The notes under the pieces are model-generated. The model saw only the letters and a list, made by a program, of their open reading frames with translations, was not told the origin of the DNA and did no database searches. A stretch of DNA of 41,355 nucleotides from Christensenellaceae bacterium (lineage in GTDB: Bacteria > Bacillota > Clostridia > Christensenellales > Aristaeellaceae): positions 1-41,355 of the forward strand of contig JAFLST010000024.1 in the NCBI GenBank assembly GCA_022510815.1, written 5' to 3'. Made by a program: the position numbers and the translations under genes. This document shows positions 15,729 to 25,297 of this stretch, piece after piece. Each line of letters starts with the position of its first letter. Position 1 is the first letter of the stretch.

Positions 15729-17213
15729 TCACCCGACGGTTCCGTGCTCCTCGCCCCGGGCGGTAGTCAGCAGCGTGAACAGCTCCCGCACCCCCGGCAA
15801 CGGCCGCAGGTCAAACCACTCGGGCTTATCGTGAATCAGCAGCTTCCAGAGCGTCGTCTCCTGCGGGAGGCGGCCCGTCTCCCGGGCACAGCGATCCGCA
15901 ATCTCCTTGCATAGCGGTCTCACCAGCCGCTCCGGCACCACCAGCATGGACAAATCCGGCACGCCGCCGACCGTCGCGAGCACGATGCGGTCAGTGCAGA
16001 TGCTCTCCCAGTCCAGCCACGCATGCTCATAAACCGGATAGCGCAGGCAGCCGAAGTCCATCCACACATAGTGGCTGTGAGTGAGGAACTTCTCCCGGGT
16101 CGCGCCCAGCATGAAGGGCTTGGAGAGCTTGATGTAGTTCAGCGCCTCATCCGGGCCCACGACGCTCTCCGTCTGCAGGCTGTAGCGGCGCTTATATTCC
16201 AGCACGTTGGGGTGAATCGGCGATATCTTGCGGATGGTTTCGCTGTCCGCGTAACACAGGAGCGCCAGATTGCGAATGGCGATGAGCCGCTTGAACCAGC
16301 TCAGGTATTCCTCCGGCAGGTTGGGCGAAGGATAGGGCAGCGTCAGACAAGCCGTCACGCAAAGGGGCGTGCAGTCCGCCCGGCTTGTCAGCCCGCGGAA
16401 GATCTCCTGCGTCTTCACCGACAGCGGCACGCGCATCGGATAGGTCAGATCCTCGTTGAAAATGCCCTGCCGGGCCATGGGCGAAAGCTGACGCTTGCTG
16501 AAGCGCACGCCGAAGCGCTGCTCAAAGGGGCGCACCGTCTCCCGGCGGCCCTCCTCGCAGCCGCGGATATCGCAGGGCGGAATGAGGTCGTCCCACAAAA
16601 GGCGAATACGCGGCTTATGAGCCGTGTACACGCTCCAGTGGTTCCGGAACGCCCGCAGGAAATAAGGCTCCAGCTCCTCCATGGGTTCCCGGAAGAACGC
16701 CGCCGGGCCAAAGCAGAAGTCCGGGTGAATAAACGCCGAGGGCTGCGCAGACCGGGCATACCGCAGGGGCGTGCCACGATGGAACAGCAGCATGCCGTTT
16801 GCGTCAAAGGCGTCCGCCGCCACGGGGCAGACCGCATCCACCGGGTCCTGCGAGCGGGGCAGGTAGCCCGTCAGCACCGCCCGATTGGAGCGGCCCGACT
16901 GGCAATGCCTGAGGTCGCGAAGCAGATCAGCATCCCAGCGCGGCGAGAACACCATACCCGGATGCCCCATCAGGATATGGCTCTCCCCTTCCCATACCGC
17001 CAGAACGCCCTGCCAGCTGTCATAGGCCGGGCAGAGGAACTGCACGTTTCCCAGCCGCAGCATGGCCTCCATTTCCTCCTCGGTGGGCTCCTCCCTCAGC
17101 GACAGGCCGAAGGAAAGCCGCTCCGGGCGCAGCGCCATGTCCCGGGCGGAATACAGGGCCCGGTCGGCGTCGGTGTAGGTCGCCGCGGACATCAGCAGCA
17201 GGATCTGTTCCAT
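15729..17213 (-). CDS. HtrL/YibB-like protein, putative glycosyltransferase
   Basis: A 494-residue protein starting at the ATG at 17213, 6 bases after GGAGG; the open frame upstream overlaps the permease gene and is not real. The C-terminal half holds LNYIKLSKPFMLGATREKF and HSHYVWMDFGC, the pattern of the HtrL_YibB/WlaTC family, which is suspected of acting in lipopolysaccharide or surface glycan assembly. The N-terminal half has no recognised domain and makes it clearly longer than the YibB proteins I recall (about 280 residues). No signal peptide or membrane segment is seen. It follows the metal-transport genes by 23 bp on the same strand. The function is tentative. Confidence 0.6.
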   Translation of the reverse strand: MEQILLLMSAATYTDADRALYSARDMALRPERLSFGLSLREEPTEEEMEAMLRLGNVQFLCPAYDSWQGVLAVWEGESHILMGHPGMVFSPRWDADLLRDLRHCQSGRSNRAVLTGYLPRSQDPVDAVCPVAADAFDANGMLLFHRGTPLRYARSAQPSAFIHPDFCFGPAAFFREPMEELEPYFLRAFRNHWSVYTAHKPRIRLLWDDLIPPCDIRGCEEGRRETVRPFEQRFGVRFSKRQLSPMARQGIFNEDLTYPMRVPLSVKTQEIFRGLTSRADCTPLCVTACLTLPYPSPNLPEEYLSWFKRLIAIRNLALLCYADSETIRKISPIHPNVLEYKRRYSLQTESVVGPDEALNYIKLSKPFMLGATREKFLTHSHYVWMDFGCLRYPVYEHAWLDWESICTDRIVLATVGGVPDLSMLVVPERLVRPLCKEIADRCARETGRLPQETTLWKLLIHDKPEWFDLRPLPGVRELFTLLTTARGEEHGTVG

Positions 17214-17236
17214 TTCATCCTCCGTAGTTTCGCGAA

Positions 17237-18079
17237 TCAGCGGCGCAGCACGGCGCGGAGCAGCAGCGACAGGAAGTACCACGCCGCCGCGTAGAGCACG
17301 ATGGCCGCGCCCGCCGAGGTGTCCCACGCATAGGCCGATAACAGCCCCGCCACGCCCGAGCTCAGCGCGATGGCAACGCTCCAGACCGCATGCTGTCGGC
17401 TCGACCGGGCCAGATTGCGCCCCGCAGCGGCGGGGAGAATCAGCAGCGCGTTGATCAGCATCACGCCGACCCAGCGGATGGCCAGCATGACCGCCACCGC
17501 CACCAGCACCACAAAGGCGCACTCAACAAGGTGGATGCGCACGCCGCGGCTCCGGGCCAGCGATGCGTTGACCCCTGCCAGCAGCAGCCGGTTATACATC
17601 GCCATCCACACCGCTGTGCCCACCGCAAGGGCGATCAGCAGGAGCAGCAGATCATTGGGGGTGACGGCCAGCACATCGCCCACCAGCAGCGACGAATACT
17701 TCGCGAAGCCGCCGCCCCGGGAGAGGATCAGCAGGCCCGCCGCGATGGAGGTGGACGAGAAAACGCTGATCACCGTATCCGTGCTGGCTGCGCCGGTCTG
17801 CCGGATGCGGCAGATCAGGATGGCCCAGACCACCCCGAACACCAGCATGCTGATCAGGTCGCTCCGCACTCCGAGCACGATGCCCAGACCGATGCCGGTG
17901 AGCGCGCTATGCCCCAGCGCATCGGAGAAGAAGGCCATCTGCTGGTTGACCGCCATGGTGCCCAGCAGGCCCAGCAGCGGCGTGAGCAGCAGGATCGCCA
18001 GCAGCGCGTTTTTCATGAAGCCAAACTGCAGCGCCGGAATCGGCAGCAGCGTGTCAATCACCTGATAGATCGCCTGCAT
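17237..18079 (-). CDS. Zinc/manganese-type ABC transporter permease
   Basis: A 280-residue ABC-3 family permease with about eight hydrophobic segments. The start at 18079 follows AAGGAGG; an earlier in-frame start would lie inside the ATPase gene. Family features include FFSDALGHSALTGIGLG (about 48-64) and the segment RWVGVMLINALLILPAAAGRNLARS. Members (ZnuB, MntB, AdcB) move Zn or Mn across the membrane. The start codon overlaps the ATPase stop by one base (TGATG). The metal cannot be decided from sequence. Confidence 0.9.
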   Translation of the reverse strand: MQAIYQVIDTLLPIPALQFGFMKNALLAILLLTPLLGLLGTMAVNQQMAFFSDALGHSALTGIGLGIVLGVRSDLISMLVFGVVWAILICRIRQTGAASTDTVISVFSSTSIAAGLLILSRGGGFAKYSSLLVGDVLAVTPNDLLLLLIALAVGTAVWMAMYNRLLLAGVNASLARSRGVRIHLVECAFVVLVAVAVMLAIRWVGVMLINALLILPAAAGRNLARSSRQHAVWSVAIALSSGVAGLLSAYAWDTSAGAAIVLYAAAWYFLSLLLRAVLRR

Positions 18080-18864
18080 CACGGCGCCTCCTTCCTGTTC
18101 CCCGGCAGCCACTGGGGCGCTTCCCTGCGCGGGGCGGTATGCGCGCCGAACACCGCGTCAAACTCCTTGGTTGCGAAGACGGCCTCCGGCGTGCCCTGAC
18201 AGAGCACGGTCTTGTCCAGAAGCACCACATGGTCGGCGTATTCCCGCACCAGCCCCAGATCGTGGCTGACCAGCAGAATCGCCATATGATGGGTCTCCCG
18301 CAGCCGCAGCACGGTATCGAGGAACATGGATAGGCCCTTCTGATCCACGCCGGAAACAGGCTCGTCCAGCACCAGCAGGTCAGGGGCCGGACGCAGCGCC
18401 AGCGCCAGCAGCACCCGCTGCAGCTCGCCGCCGGAGCAGCGCCCCAGCGGCGTCTGGGCCAGAGACTTCGCGTCCACGGCTTCCAGCGCCTCGAGCACCT
18501 GTCTGCGGGTCCTGATGCTGATGCCCGTCCAGACCGGCCTGCGGGTAAACGCCGCCGCGAGGAAGTCCTCCACAGTCACGGGCATCTCCCGGTCAAAGTG
18601 CAGATGCTGGGGCACATAGCCGGTGGTCAGGTGCGGCAGATCGCGGTCGTGATCGTCGATATGGCGGATGGTGCCGCTATGGGGCAGTTCGCCCAGCAGC
18701 GCCCGGATCAGCGTGGTCTTGCCCGCGCCGTTCTGCCCGATCAGCGCGGTGAGCTGTCCGCAGTGGACGTGCATGGACACCCCCTGCAGCAGCGTCTGCC
18801 CGCCCCGCTGAACGGAAACGTTATCCAGCGCGATCCGGCACAGGGAACAATGATGCTCCGGCAT
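18079..18864 (-). CDS. Metal ABC transporter ATP-binding protein (ZnuC/MntA-type)
   Basis: A 261-residue ABC ATPase starting at the ATG at 18864 after GGGAGG; an upstream in-frame extension would cover the promoter. It shows Walker A IGQNGAGKTTL (about 36-46), the Q-loop in VPQHLHFD, signature CSGGELQRV, Walker B LLVLDEPVSGVD, and the H-loop in LLVSHDLG. The pairing with an ABC-3 permease identifies a zinc or manganese importer. No substrate-binding protein gene is adjacent, so the periplasmic-type component must be encoded elsewhere. Confidence 0.92.
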   Translation of the reverse strand: MPEHHCSLCRIALDNVSVQRGGQTLLQGVSMHVHCGQLTALIGQNGAGKTTLIRALLGELPHSGTIRHIDDHDRDLPHLTTGYVPQHLHFDREMPVTVEDFLAAAFTRRPVWTGISIRTRRQVLEALEAVDAKSLAQTPLGRCSGGELQRVLLALALRPAPDLLVLDEPVSGVDQKGLSMFLDTVLRLRETHHMAILLVSHDLGLVREYADHVVLLDKTVLCQGTPEAVFATKEFDAVFGAHTAPRREAPQWLPGNRKEAP

Positions 18865-18898
18865 GTCGGCACCTCCCATAAAAACGGTTTGTCCCTTT

Positions 18899-18907
18899 AT
18901 TATAGCA
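18899..18907 (-). promoter_or_regulatory. Extended -10 promoter of the metal ABC operon
   Basis: TGC followed by TATAAT (18904-18899) on the minus strand, 35 bases before the start codon. No good -35 box at the right distance was found. No clear Zur or MntR box was recognised. Confidence 0.6.
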
Positions 18908-18938
18908 CACAGGTCAAGGTCTGTGGGCCATTTTGCAG

Positions 18939-18972
18939 AAAAAAGGAGAGAGCGCCTTCCGACGCCCTCTCC
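18939..18972 (-). terminator. Terminator of the M16C peptidase gene
   Basis: On the minus strand the stem GGAGAGGGCG/CGCTCTCTCC (18972-18963, 18954-18945) contains one G-T pair. The loop has 8 bases and is followed by six T residues. Confidence 0.93.
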
Positions 18973-18982
18973 CATCGCGATT

Positions 18983-21871
18983 TTACAGGTCAACCACGGT
19001 CAGGTGCTCATCCTTGCAGGCTTCCAGCGCTTCCTCATGGGCAACGACACAGATCGCCGCGTCTTCGACCAGTTTGTCGAACAATCCGCACCAGTAGAGC
19101 AGCTTCTCCGGCGTGGTGGCGAGCATCTCGCGGCGCTCGGCAGCGAGCATGTCCCACGTCATACCATTGAAGTAATAGCGGTCAGCCAGCTGACCCACCT
19201 GACGCGGGGACATCAGCGGCTCCGTGCCGGATATGGTGCTGATGATGAACTTATCCAGCGCCTCGCCGCTCTCGACGAAGGAGCGCAGGAACGCCGCCAT
19301 CCCGCGGTAAGCATCCAGCGTCCGACCCGGAGTGGGATCGCGGTAGGAGCTGACCGACACCGAGCCGTCCCGGGTCACCCGGCCGTTCACACCATAAGCG
19401 CCGCCCTGCACGCGCACCACATTCCACAGGTAGCTCAGGCCGACGATGGTGCTGGCCACCTGCGCGCTGCCGTCATAGGTCATGCCCAGCCTGCTCAGAT
19501 GGGTCGCCATCGCCGCATAGCCGATCTGCGCAGGAATGCGCACGCCGGTATTCATCGGCAGGTTCGTCACATAGGCGGCGCTTGGCGCGACCGGCTCGCC
19601 CGCGGGATAGGCGCTGATGATCTTCGTCACATCGACAGGCTGCGCAGCCGTCACGGACAGCGTCATCCTCGCCCTGCACACAGCGGCGGTCAGCTTGGCC
19701 TTCACCAGCGCGGTGAAGCTGGCAATGCCCTCGTCAAAGTGGGCCGCAAGCTCGTGGACAAACCGGGTATGCGTATGGCCGCCGATGGCCTCCGCCGCCG
19801 CGTCGATGGCCGAGAAATGCGCCTTGACCTGCAGCGACGCTAACATATTGCCCGCCTCAATGCCAATCTGCTTGAGGGTCTGATCCCGCTGCAGCACCAG
19901 CTCCCGGATGCGCTCCGGATCGTCGAGCTTCGTCTGCGTCAGAATCTCATGCACCAGCGCCGCAGCCTGCGGTAGCTTTTCCTCCAGCACGGAGCAGTTC
20001 ACGACCAGCCGGGGCGTACAGGTTTGCGTATCACCCACCTTGGCCTCCGCCTGCAGGGACACGTTCAGGCTGCCAATGTCTGACTTGACCGCCTGCTGCA
20101 GCGCCGCCGCGTCATAATGCGCCGTGGGCAGCGCGCCCAGCAGCTTGTCCGCCAGCTTGAGCCGGGACAGCTTCTCCAGCGAGCAGTCCGTCAGGTTGAA
20201 GTAATAATTCAGGTGGACAATGCCGTGGCAGGGCGCCTTGTGCTGCAGCACCGTCACGCCATCGACCGCGGTGATCTCCGTCTCCGTGCGCATCGGATCG
20301 GGGCTGACCTCGCTCAGGTCGAGCACCGGCAGGGTCGCGAGCTGCTCGGGGGTGTCGGGGGTCTGCTGCCATGCGGCGAGCTCCTCATTCAGCTTGAGCA
20401 CAGCTGCCTTGTCCGCCTCCGACCAGCCGTCAGCAATCTTCTGGAGCCGCGCCGCCTCGGCCTTCCGCAGCTCCTCGCCGAGGGTCTTGGAGGGCAGGGT
20501 GTGCAGCACGCACAGGCCCGTCTCATCCAGCAGCAGCTCCGCCAGCAGCTTCTCATAGCCGCCGTTGTCCATCCGCGCGTAGAGGCCCGCGATGACTTCG
20601 TCATGGAGCAGGTAGGTGATCGGATCGCCGCCATAGAGCCATGCGCCGTAGCTGTTGATGGCACGGATCAGGCCCTGCGGCTCCCGGGGCTCGCGGAGGT
20701 TGAAGGCCAGCCGGTTGATGCTCGCCTCCACCGCCGCCCGGTCGAGACCGCTCTCCACCAGACCCTTCACCGTCTCGCGGACGGTCTGCCGGATGGCGTC
20801 GGCCTTGCTGTCGTCCATGTTCTTGAACTGCAGCGCCATCACGGGCTGCATGATGCCGTCCTCCATCATCATGCCCATATCCTGAGCAAGACCCGCGGAG
20901 AGAATCGCCCGCTTGAGGGGCGCTTCGTTGGAGCCCGTCAGCACATCGCTGAGCACCTGCACCGCGTAGAGCTTGTCAACATCAGCCCATGAGCCCACGA
21001 TCTTGCCCAGAATGAGCTGCGCCCGGTTCTCCTCCGGTTCCTCCGCGCCGATCTCATAGTAGGTGGTCGCCTCGGCGCTGCGGGGCTGCTGGGGCGTGAT
21101 GTCATGCTTCTCGTCGGAACGCTCGTAGCGGCTCAGATAGCCGTCAATCAGCGGAAGCACCCGGTCGAGCGGCACCGCGCCGTCGAGGAAGATGCGGCTG
21201 TTGGAGGGATGATAGAAGCGCTTGTAGGAATCAAGGAACTGCTCATAGGTCAGGTCGGGGATATGCTTGGGATCACCGCCCGAATTATGCCCGTAGCAGT
21301 TGTCCGGGTACACCAGCGCCAGCATGCCCTCAAAGGCCACCTCATCCACCGAGGACATCGCGCCCTTCATCTCGTTGAAGACAACGCCCTTGTAGGTGGG
21401 CGCCGCATCAGCGTCGGTCAGCTCGATGTGCCAGCCCTCCTGATGGAAGATGCCGGGGTTATCAAAGATGCGCGGCGCGAAGACCGCGTCCAGATACACC
21501 TCGGTCAGGTTCATGTAATCCTGCTCGTTGCGGCTGGAGATGGGATAAATCGTCTTGTCCGGGAAGGTCATGGCGTTGAGGAAGGTGTTCATGGAGCTCT
21601 TCATCAGCTCAACGAAGGGCTCCCGCACCGGGTACTTCTCCGAGCCGCAGAGGACGCTGTGCTCCAGAATGTGGAACACGCCCGTGCTGTCCTCAGGCAG
21701 GGTCTTGAAGCCGACGCAGAACAGCTTGTTCTCCGCGCCGTTGTCCACCCAGCACAGCTCCGCGCCGGTCTTGTCATGGGTCATCTCGACAAAGCTGCCT
21801 CCCAGCTCCGCCGTCTCGCGCACCCGCGTCACTGTGAAGCCATGCAGCTTCTGTCCTTGGGTCAGGGCCAT
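18983..21871 (-). CDS. M16C-family zinc metalloprotease (presequence protease-like)
   Basis: A 962-residue protein of the insulinase superfamily, close in layout to PreP/Cym1, which degrades short unstructured peptides inside a closed chamber. The inverted zinc motif HILEH lies at residues 67-71 within GVFHILEHSVLCGSEKYP; the third ligand Glu is expected in VVFNEMKGAMSS, which is present. The usual two M16 halves are joined by a long helical linker (KAEAARLQKIADGWSEADKAAVLKL). No signal peptide, so cytosolic. The ATG at 21871 has AAAAGGA 9 bases upstream; a GTG one codon earlier is an alternative. It ends in a strong terminator and is probably its own unit or a tail of the operon above. Confidence 0.93.
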   Translation of the reverse strand: MALTQGQKLHGFTVTRVRETAELGGSFVEMTHDKTGAELCWVDNGAENKLFCVGFKTLPEDSTGVFHILEHSVLCGSEKYPVREPFVELMKSSMNTFLNAMTFPDKTIYPISSRNEQDYMNLTEVYLDAVFAPRIFDNPGIFHQEGWHIELTDADAAPTYKGVVFNEMKGAMSSVDEVAFEGMLALVYPDNCYGHNSGGDPKHIPDLTYEQFLDSYKRFYHPSNSRIFLDGAVPLDRVLPLIDGYLSRYERSDEKHDITPQQPRSAEATTYYEIGAEEPEENRAQLILGKIVGSWADVDKLYAVQVLSDVLTGSNEAPLKRAILSAGLAQDMGMMMEDGIMQPVMALQFKNMDDSKADAIRQTVRETVKGLVESGLDRAAVEASINRLAFNLREPREPQGLIRAINSYGAWLYGGDPITYLLHDEVIAGLYARMDNGGYEKLLAELLLDETGLCVLHTLPSKTLGEELRKAEAARLQKIADGWSEADKAAVLKLNEELAAWQQTPDTPEQLATLPVLDLSEVSPDPMRTETEITAVDGVTVLQHKAPCHGIVHLNYYFNLTDCSLEKLSRLKLADKLLGALPTAHYDAAALQQAVKSDIGSLNVSLQAEAKVGDTQTCTPRLVVNCSVLEEKLPQAAALVHEILTQTKLDDPERIRELVLQRDQTLKQIGIEAGNMLASLQVKAHFSAIDAAAEAIGGHTHTRFVHELAAHFDEGIASFTALVKAKLTAAVCRARMTLSVTAAQPVDVTKIISAYPAGEPVAPSAAYVTNLPMNTGVRIPAQIGYAAMATHLSRLGMTYDGSAQVASTIVGLSYLWNVVRVQGGAYGVNGRVTRDGSVSVSSYRDPTPGRTLDAYRGMAAFLRSFVESGEALDKFIISTISGTEPLMSPRQVGQLADRYYFNGMTWDMLAAERREMLATTPEKLLYWCGLFDKLVEDAAICVVAHEEALEACKDEHLTVVDL

Positions 21872-21951
21872 CACGCATCATCCTTTTCTCAGTTTTTTCT
21901 ATCATTTCGCAGGCGCAGCGGACTTTCCCTGCCGAGCCTGAAATGTTCAGG

Positions 21952-23859
21952 TCACGCCTCTGCGTCCAGCGCCTCCCACGCCTGATACAGGCGCTCAATC
22001 TCATCCTTCTTCTGCTGGTATTCCTTTGCCAGCCTCGCAGCCAGCTCCGCGTCCTCATAGGTCTCCGGCGCGGCCAGCGCGGCTTCAAGGTCAGCGGCCT
22101 CCTGCTCCGCCCTCGCGACGGCTTCCTCCGCCTGCTGCAGCGCCGTCTTGCGCTCCTTGAGGCGCTTCTCCTCCTCGCGGGTGCGGCGGCGCTCCTTCTC
22201 CATGGCGGTGCGGGTCATGCCCTGCGTATCCCCATCAGGGGCCTGTGCCCGGTTGATCTTCTCGAAGTAGTCGTCGTAGTTGCCCAGATATTCCTTCACG
22301 CCGCCAGCTTCCAGCACGCAGACCTTCGTGGCGAAGCGGTTAATGAAATAGCGGTCGTGGCTGATCGCCAGAATCGTGCCGGGGAACTCCGCCAGCGCGT
22401 CCTCCAGCACCTCGCGGCTGTCCATGTCAAGGTGGTTGGTCGGCTCGTCCAGCAGCAGCAGGTTGTCCTTGCGCAGCATCAGCTTGGTGAGCGCCACGCG
22501 GCCCTTTTCGCCGCCGGAGAGGGTATGCACGGGCATCAGCACGTCATCCCCCGTGAACAGGAACAGCCCCAGCGCGCCGCGAACGTCCGTCTGCTCCATG
22601 CGCCGGAAATCGTCCCAGACCTCATCCAGCACGGTCTTGTGGTCGTGCAGGTGCGCCTGATGCTGATCATAGTAGCCGATGTCGACCCCAGCGCCGAGGC
22701 GGATGGTGCCCGCGTCAGGCTTGAGCTCATTCACGAGGCACTTGAGCAGCGTTGACTTGCCCACACCGTTGTCGCCGATCAGCGCTACCCGGTCGCCGGC
22801 GCGCAGATGCAGCTTCACATGCTCAAAGAGCGTCCGGCCGTCAAAGCCCTTCGACAGCTCCTCAACCATCAGCACATCCTCACCGGTGCGCCGCCGGGTG
22901 TCAAAGCGGAAGCGGATCGCGCTCTCGTCCTGCGGCTTTTCCAGCCGTTCAATCTTCTCAAGGCGCTTCTCCCGGCTCTCCGCCAGACGGATGGACTTCT
23001 CCCGGTTGAACTGCCTGTACCGCGCGATGATGGCCTCCTGCCGGGCGATCTCCTTCTGCTGGAGCTCATAGGCCTTCATTCGCACCTCAAAGCGCTCCGT
23101 CCGCTGCGCCATGTACTGGGTATAGTTGCCGTCATAGCACTCGATGGCGCCCAGCAGCAGCTCCGCCATGCGGTCGCAGACGTGATCCATGAAGTAGCGG
23201 TCATGGCTGATCAGCAGCACTGCGCCCTTATAGCTGTGCAGGTAGTCCTCCAGCCACGCGATGGACTTGAGATCGAGGTGGTTGGTCGGCTCGTCCAGCA
23301 GCAGCAGGTCAGGCTCCGTCAGCAGCATCCGGCCCAGACACAGCCGCGTGCGCTCGCCGCCGGAAAGAGAGGAGGCAAGCTGCCCCTGCTGCTCCTTGCG
23401 GAATCCGAGGCCCGCCAGCACGCCCTGCACGGTGGATTTCCAGCCATAGCCGTTACGCTCCTCAAACTCGCGGGTGAGCTGATCGTATTGCCCGCCAAGC
23501 CTGCGCAGCATCTCCTCGTCCTCGCCGCACTCCGCCATGCGCTGCTCAAGCTGCCGGAGCTGACCCTCCATCTCGACCACCGGGTCGAAGACGCTCTCCA
23601 GCTCCTCCAGCACCGTGCGGCCTTCCTGCACCTCGCCCTGCTGCGCCAGATAGCCCAGCCGCAGCCCCTTCTGCATGGTGATGGCGCCGCCGTCGGAGGT
23701 CTCGAGCCCGGCAATGATCTTCATCAGCGTCGACTTGCCCGAGCCGTTCACACCGACCAGCCCCATCCGCTGCCCGTCCTGCAATACAAGGGACGCGTCC
23801 CTCAGCACCTCATTGGTGCCAAAGCTTTTCCGCACGCCCTGAAGCGACAGCAATATCAC
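21952..23859 (-). CDS. ABC-F family ATP-binding protein
   Basis: A 635-residue protein with two ABC domains, no membrane segments and a charged coiled-coil C-terminal arm (about 530-630), as in YdiF/Uup-type ABC-F proteins. These act on ribosomes during translation stalling or antibiotic stress. Walker A copies are GVNGSGKSTL and GDNGVGKSTL, signatures LSGGERTRL and LSGGEKGRV, Walker B LLLLDEPTNHLD twice. I prefer the GTG at 23859, which gives GTGA overlap with the previous stop, a GGGGG Shine-Dalgarno and the standard ILLSLQ start; an ATG at 23868 has no space for a binding site. Whether it gives resistance or is a housekeeping factor cannot be told. Confidence 0.93.
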   Translation of the reverse strand: MILLSLQGVRKSFGTNEVLRDASLVLQDGQRMGLVGVNGSGKSTLMKIIAGLETSDGGAITMQKGLRLGYLAQQGEVQEGRTVLEELESVFDPVVEMEGQLRQLEQRMAECGEDEEMLRRLGGQYDQLTREFEERNGYGWKSTVQGVLAGLGFRKEQQGQLASSLSGGERTRLCLGRMLLTEPDLLLLDEPTNHLDLKSIAWLEDYLHSYKGAVLLISHDRYFMDHVCDRMAELLLGAIECYDGNYTQYMAQRTERFEVRMKAYELQQKEIARQEAIIARYRQFNREKSIRLAESREKRLEKIERLEKPQDESAIRFRFDTRRRTGEDVLMVEELSKGFDGRTLFEHVKLHLRAGDRVALIGDNGVGKSTLLKCLVNELKPDAGTIRLGAGVDIGYYDQHQAHLHDHKTVLDEVWDDFRRMEQTDVRGALGLFLFTGDDVLMPVHTLSGGEKGRVALTKLMLRKDNLLLLDEPTNHLDMDSREVLEDALAEFPGTILAISHDRYFINRFATKVCVLEAGGVKEYLGNYDDYFEKINRAQAPDGDTQGMTRTAMEKERRRTREEEKRLKERKTALQQAEEAVARAEQEAADLEAALAAPETYEDAELAARLAKEYQQKKDEIERLYQAWEALDAEA

Positions 23860-24482
23860 CGGAAGCATCCCCCAATCTCGTCATGCAGCCGGGACAAGCT
23901 CTCATCCCTGTCCGCCCGGCTCATCCCGCAGGCCTCAAGCGTCTCGTCGCTCAGCCCCTCATAGAGCCCGGCCAGCCTGTCCAGCCACGCGGCCCTGTCC
24001 GGCAGCGTCTCCCACAGGAAGAACACCGCGTTGTCCATCAGGTCAATCCGACCGCCAGTGCGGAAGAAGCAGGCGCACTCATACAGCTCTTTCGCCGTCA
24101 GCCGATCGAAGGCGCCTCGCATCAGCCCGTCCGCCGTTTCCGCCAGCTCCCGGCAGACCATACCCTCATCCTGAAACGCCAGCATCAGCCGCAGCGCCCT
24201 GCCCTGCCACTGCGAGCGCTCGTCGTCGCTCTTGGCCAGAACCTCCGCCCGGGCTGACAGCAGCATCGCCAGCGACAGGCAGGCTTCATCGGTCATCAGC
24301 GCCCGAAGCGCTTCATCGTCCATGCCGTCCACGGCGCGCAGTCCTATGCCGCAGGCCGTCCGGCACTGAATATCCAGCAGAAGCTGCCGGGCCTGATCGT
24401 CCGCCGCATCCCGCAGCGCCCGCAAAAACCGCCCGAACTCCTTGATCAGCCGGAGCACATAATCCTTGTCTTCCCAATTCAT
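23856..24482 (-). CDS. Uncharacterised helical protein, DUF6483-like
   Basis: A 208-residue, nearly all-helical, Leu- and acidic-rich soluble protein. Its N-terminus (DKDYVLRLIKEFGRFLRAL) resembles the DUF6483 family of Firmicutes; the repeated helix pairs suggest a TPR-like scaffold. No catalytic motif is visible. Its ATG overlaps the stop of the CPBP gene, and its stop overlaps the start of the ABC-F gene, so it is tightly coupled on both sides. The family assignment is from memory of its start pattern and is moderate. Confidence 0.7.
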   Translation of the reverse strand: MNWEDKDYVLRLIKEFGRFLRALRDAADDQARQLLLDIQCRTACGIGLRAVDGMDDEALRALMTDEACLSLAMLLSARAEVLAKSDDERSQWQGRALRLMLAFQDEGMVCRELAETADGLMRGAFDRLTAKELYECACFFRTGGRIDLMDNAVFFLWETLPDRAAWLDRLAGLYEGLSDETLEACGMSRADRDESLSRLHDEIGGCFR

Positions 24483-25297
24483 CGCAACTGCACCACAAAA
24501 TAAAGTCCCAGAATCGTCATCGCTGCGATACCCAGCGCCAAATCCGCTCCCTTGAGCTTTTCGCCCTCAGGCCAAGTAACGCCGCGCAGCATCACGCCCG
24601 CCAGCGCCGCCGTCACGGGCACCGTCGCCAGCAGGGACGCCCACGGCAGCGTCACGCCCCGCCATGCCAGCGCGAGGGTCACAGCGTTGTAGGTCAGGTG
24701 CGTCACCGTCGGCGACCACAGCCCGCCATAGCGCAGCATGCTCAGCGTGAACAGCGCCCCGCAGGCCAGATGCGCCGGAAGCGCCGCCACCCGGCCGTGA
24801 ATCAGCGCGAAGAGCATCACCGTCAGCGCCAGCGCTTTTTCGCCGCCCATGCCCTGCGCCAGCCCGCACAGCACCCCGCCACGGAAGAATGCCTCCTCCG
24901 CCAGCGCGGGCACCACAACCGCCGCCAGCACCAGCAGCGCCCATTCCGGCATGGTCGACGGCACCGGCATCTCCCGAGGCGCCATCAGCAGCAGCGACGA
25001 CCAGCCCGCGGAGATGGGATTCATCATCAGCGCCAGCGCCGCGCCCGCCGCGAGACTGATCGCGCAGCCCGAGCCCGTCGCCCGTCGCGCAGCCCTCATC
25101 CGCCATGGCCGCAAAAACAGCGCGGGGATACCGAAAAACGCCGCCTCCTGCGCCATCATCGTCAGATAGTGTCCCGCGGCCCCCGGCGAATCCTCCGGCA
25201 GCAGCACAGGCCGCGCAAGCCGCCACGCCAGCAGCACCAGCAGCAGCGCCAGCACCACCAGCCATGTCCTCCGCAGACGGCTTCTTTCCATGGGCAT
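24479..25297 (-). CDS. CPBP-family intramembrane metalloprotease
   Basis: A 272-residue membrane protein with about eight hydrophobic segments. The CPBP (Abi, CAAX-protease-like) signature is complete: EEAFFRG (Glu134, Glu135, Arg139), His167 in ALIHG, and THLTYNA (His200, Asn204). The start at 25297 overlaps the WalJ-like stop by one base (TAATG); a second ATG two codons later is equally possible. Family members process or degrade membrane substrates or protect against bacteriocins; the target here is unknown. Confidence 0.9.
   Translation of the reverse strand: MPMERSRLRRTWLVVLALLLVLLAWRLARPVLLPEDSPGAAGHYLTMMAQEAAFFGIPALFLRPWRMRAARRATGSGCAISLAAGAALALMMNPISAGWSSLLLMAPREMPVPSTMPEWALLVLAAVVVPALAEEAFFRGGVLCGLAQGMGGEKALALTVMLFALIHGRVAALPAHLACGALFTLSMLRYGGLWSPTVTHLTYNAVTLALAWRGVTLPWASLLATVPVTAALAGVMLRGVTWPEGEKLKGADLALGIAAMTILGLYFVVQLR

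Noticed and set aside
23856-23868. ATG at 23868 as start of the ABC-F protein
   Set aside because: The purine-rich binding site directly abuts this ATG, leaving no spacing; the GTG at 23859 gives proper spacing and the typical N-terminus.
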